DNA from: Chloroflexota bacterium
GTDB taxonomy: Bacteria; Chloroflexota; Anaerolineae; Anaerolineales; Anaerolineaceae
Direction: 5' to 3'
Assembly (NCBI GenBank): GCA_012798455.1
Contig: JAAZNC010000069.1
Span: 1 to 42,294 of the forward strand
Length of the DNA stretch: 42,294 bases
Positions 41,357 through 42,294 of this stretch are shown here, piece after piece (within the stretch, counting starts at the first letter, position 1; every line of letters starts with the position of its first letter). Made by a program: the position numbers and the translations under genes. The notes below the pieces were generated by a model. It was given only the letters and a program-made list of their open reading frames with translations. It was not told where the DNA came from and ran no database searches.

Positions 41357-42294
41357 TCACTTTATTTTCTTGATGGACATATTGACCAGCATGGTGAGCA
41401 GACCGACCACCGAGATGAGGACGATGGCGTACCCCATGATGGTTTGAGTAGGAATATTATTTCTGGATGATGCAGCAGATGAAGCAGGGGTTGCTTCACC
41501 CGTAGCAGTCGCGAGGGTGGCAGTGGAGGTTGGAGTCAAGGTGCGAGTGGCAACCGGCGTGCTGGTAGTGGTGGGGGTTGGCTGGGGAGTGGGCATGGAA
41601 CCGGCGGGGTAGATGAGAAGTTCCTGTCCGTTATAGATGGAATCCGAAGTGAGATTATTGAGCTGTTTGATGCTATCGATCTTGGTGCCGTATTCGATGG
41701 CGATGGACCACAGTGACTGCCCACTCTGCACGATATGTTTCACACTACCGTCTGATTGCGGGGTGGAGGTTACCACCGGAATCATGACCTGTGAGACAGG
41801 ACTGGTAGCGGTGACAACCGTGCCATCGCCGGTGGTTGTGGTCGTGGTAGTGCCGGGTGAATAGGTGCCTCCGCTGGTATAGCAGGCGTGCAGCACATAG
41901 TAGTACCAGCCGTTCCCGGTGGTGGCGACACCTGCCCCAACATGCTTATAGTAAGGGTAAGTGGCTGGCAGGCGGTGATCGGGATCATCCCAGTAACCAT
42001 AGATCTCGGCTATATCCGCTTCGCCATAACTCATCGCGAAGTTTTCTGTACAAAAGACTGTGCTTCCATCCCCATAGCCATAGGCAGATATCCTACCGGA
42101 AGCATTGCCGATATGGGTATGCAGCTGCTGTACTGCCATGGTATAGGCAGTATCATAAGCAGTGACATTCAGCAAGGGATCTTCAATCAGAGGGGAATTC
42201 CCTGCTGTCGCTCGCCAACCCTGTATGAGGTTGATGAGATCCGCCGCGGTTGCGCCTACTGCGGAAAAAACTCTGGTAGAGGGAAGGAGCAGCA
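41357..42294 (-). CDS. CAP-LysM membrane-anchored surface protein, 5' end outside window
   Basis: The frame is open through 42294, so the N-terminus is missing. The visible part begins with a hydrophobic signal end and SAVGATAADLINLIQGWR, a CAP/SCP domain (NFAMSYGEADIAEIYGYW, KHVGAGVATTGNGWYYYVL). A Thr-rich linker follows, then a LysM domain (HIVQSGQSLWSIAIEYG, LNNLTSDSIYNGQELLIYP), then a second Thr/Pro linker and a C-terminal membrane helix (MGYAIVLISVVGLLTMLV) with a KKIK tail. LysM binds peptidoglycan or chitin-like glycans. CAP domains are secreted and of varied role. It would tether to the membrane at its C-terminus and reach into the wall. Confidence 0.88.
   Translation of the reverse strand, partial: LLLPSTRVFSAVGATAADLINLIQGWRATAGNSPLIEDPLLNVTAYDTAYTMAVQQLHTHIGNASGRISAYGYGDGSTVFCTENFAMSYGEADIAEIYGYWDDPDHRLPATYPYYKHVGAGVATTGNGWYYYVLHACYTSGGTYSPGTTTTTTTGDGTVVTATSPVSQVMIPVVTSTPQSDGSVKHIVQSGQSLWSIAIEYGTKIDSIKQLNNLTSDSIYNGQELLIYPAGSMPTPQPTPTTTSTPVATRTLTPTSTATLATATGEATPASSAASSRNNIPTQTIMGYAIVLISVVGLLTMLVNMSIKKIK

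Noticed and set aside
41246-41470. 74-codon + strand frame at the end of the CAP-LysM gene
   Set aside because: More than half lies antisense to a well-supported CDS, and the upstream part has no recognisable features.
1-42294. CRISPR arrays, insertion sequences, integrases, attachment sites
   Set aside because: No regular direct repeats with spacers, no transposase or recombinase motifs, and no flanking duplications were found by reading both strands.

Overview
The window looks like a chromosomal segment of a Gram-positive-like or monoderm-like anaerobe of the Chloroflexota, most probably class Anaerolineae. This is inference. It rests on the many lipoproteins with Thr/Pro linkers, the Anaerolineae-style family 5 solute-binding protein sequence, and the DUF2085, DUF4126, DUF3048 and DUF6056 genes. 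No rRNA, CRISPR array, integrase or insertion sequence was seen. Most of the window has mid-range base composition; about 40.4-41.35 kb is visibly AT-rich.

Region 1 (1-10016, all +) is one tight operon for a surface glycan. It holds four family 2 glycosyltransferases (the first cut by the window edge), a GT39-like polytopic transferase, a DUF6056 membrane protein, a CMP-sugar-type cytidylyltransferase, a D-2-hydroxyacid dehydrogenase, an SDR, a DUF115 protein resembling CMP-sialyl/Maf-type transferases, and a small DUF1232 membrane protein. The cytidylyltransferase, dehydrogenases and DUF115 transferase together suggest that a CMP-activated acidic residue is made and transferred. The operon ends in a hairpin at about 10025-10062.

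Region 2 (10252-16562, +) is a complete five-gene Dpp/Opp-type ABC importer with a CRP/FNR-like operator and a clear terminator. Two components look abnormal. The lipoprotein binding subunit is circularly permuted: the C-terminal half of the fold comes first and the N-terminal half last. The DppC-type permease has about 130 extra residues between TM1 and the transport core, and these resemble one lobe of a family 3 solute-binding protein. This is the most unusual system in the window.

Region 3 (16561-21525) holds a short TyrRS lacking the S4 domain (-), tRNA-Glu(TTC) with a good promoter (-), kbl (-), a helicase-associated-domain protein (-) and an unknown 201-residue protein (+). Region 4 (21543-26649, +) is a thiamine operon: a sigma70 promoter, a TPP riboswitch, a terminator whose 3' arm contains the Shine-Dalgarno of the first gene, then thiN, thiB, thiP, thiQ and a DUF402 gene.

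Region 5 (26652-34111) contains membrane proteins of DUF4126 and DUF2085 (-), a DUF3048 lipoprotein (+), a possible 16-codon ORF with a perfect 10-nt Shine-Dalgarno next to a bidirectional terminator, a GH5-like lipoprotein (-), an M1 metallopeptidase lipoprotein (+), a cluster of five hairpins in an intergenic gap, and an alpha/beta hydrolase (+). Region 6 (34239-42294) is a surface-protein region. It has a 1143-residue membrane-anchored protein with two PKD domains and a long PGRS-like Gly-rich tract (-), two unknown lipoproteins, a LysE exporter, a frameshifted NYN-domain gene in the AT-rich stretch, and the C-terminal part of a CAP-LysM membrane-anchored protein (-).
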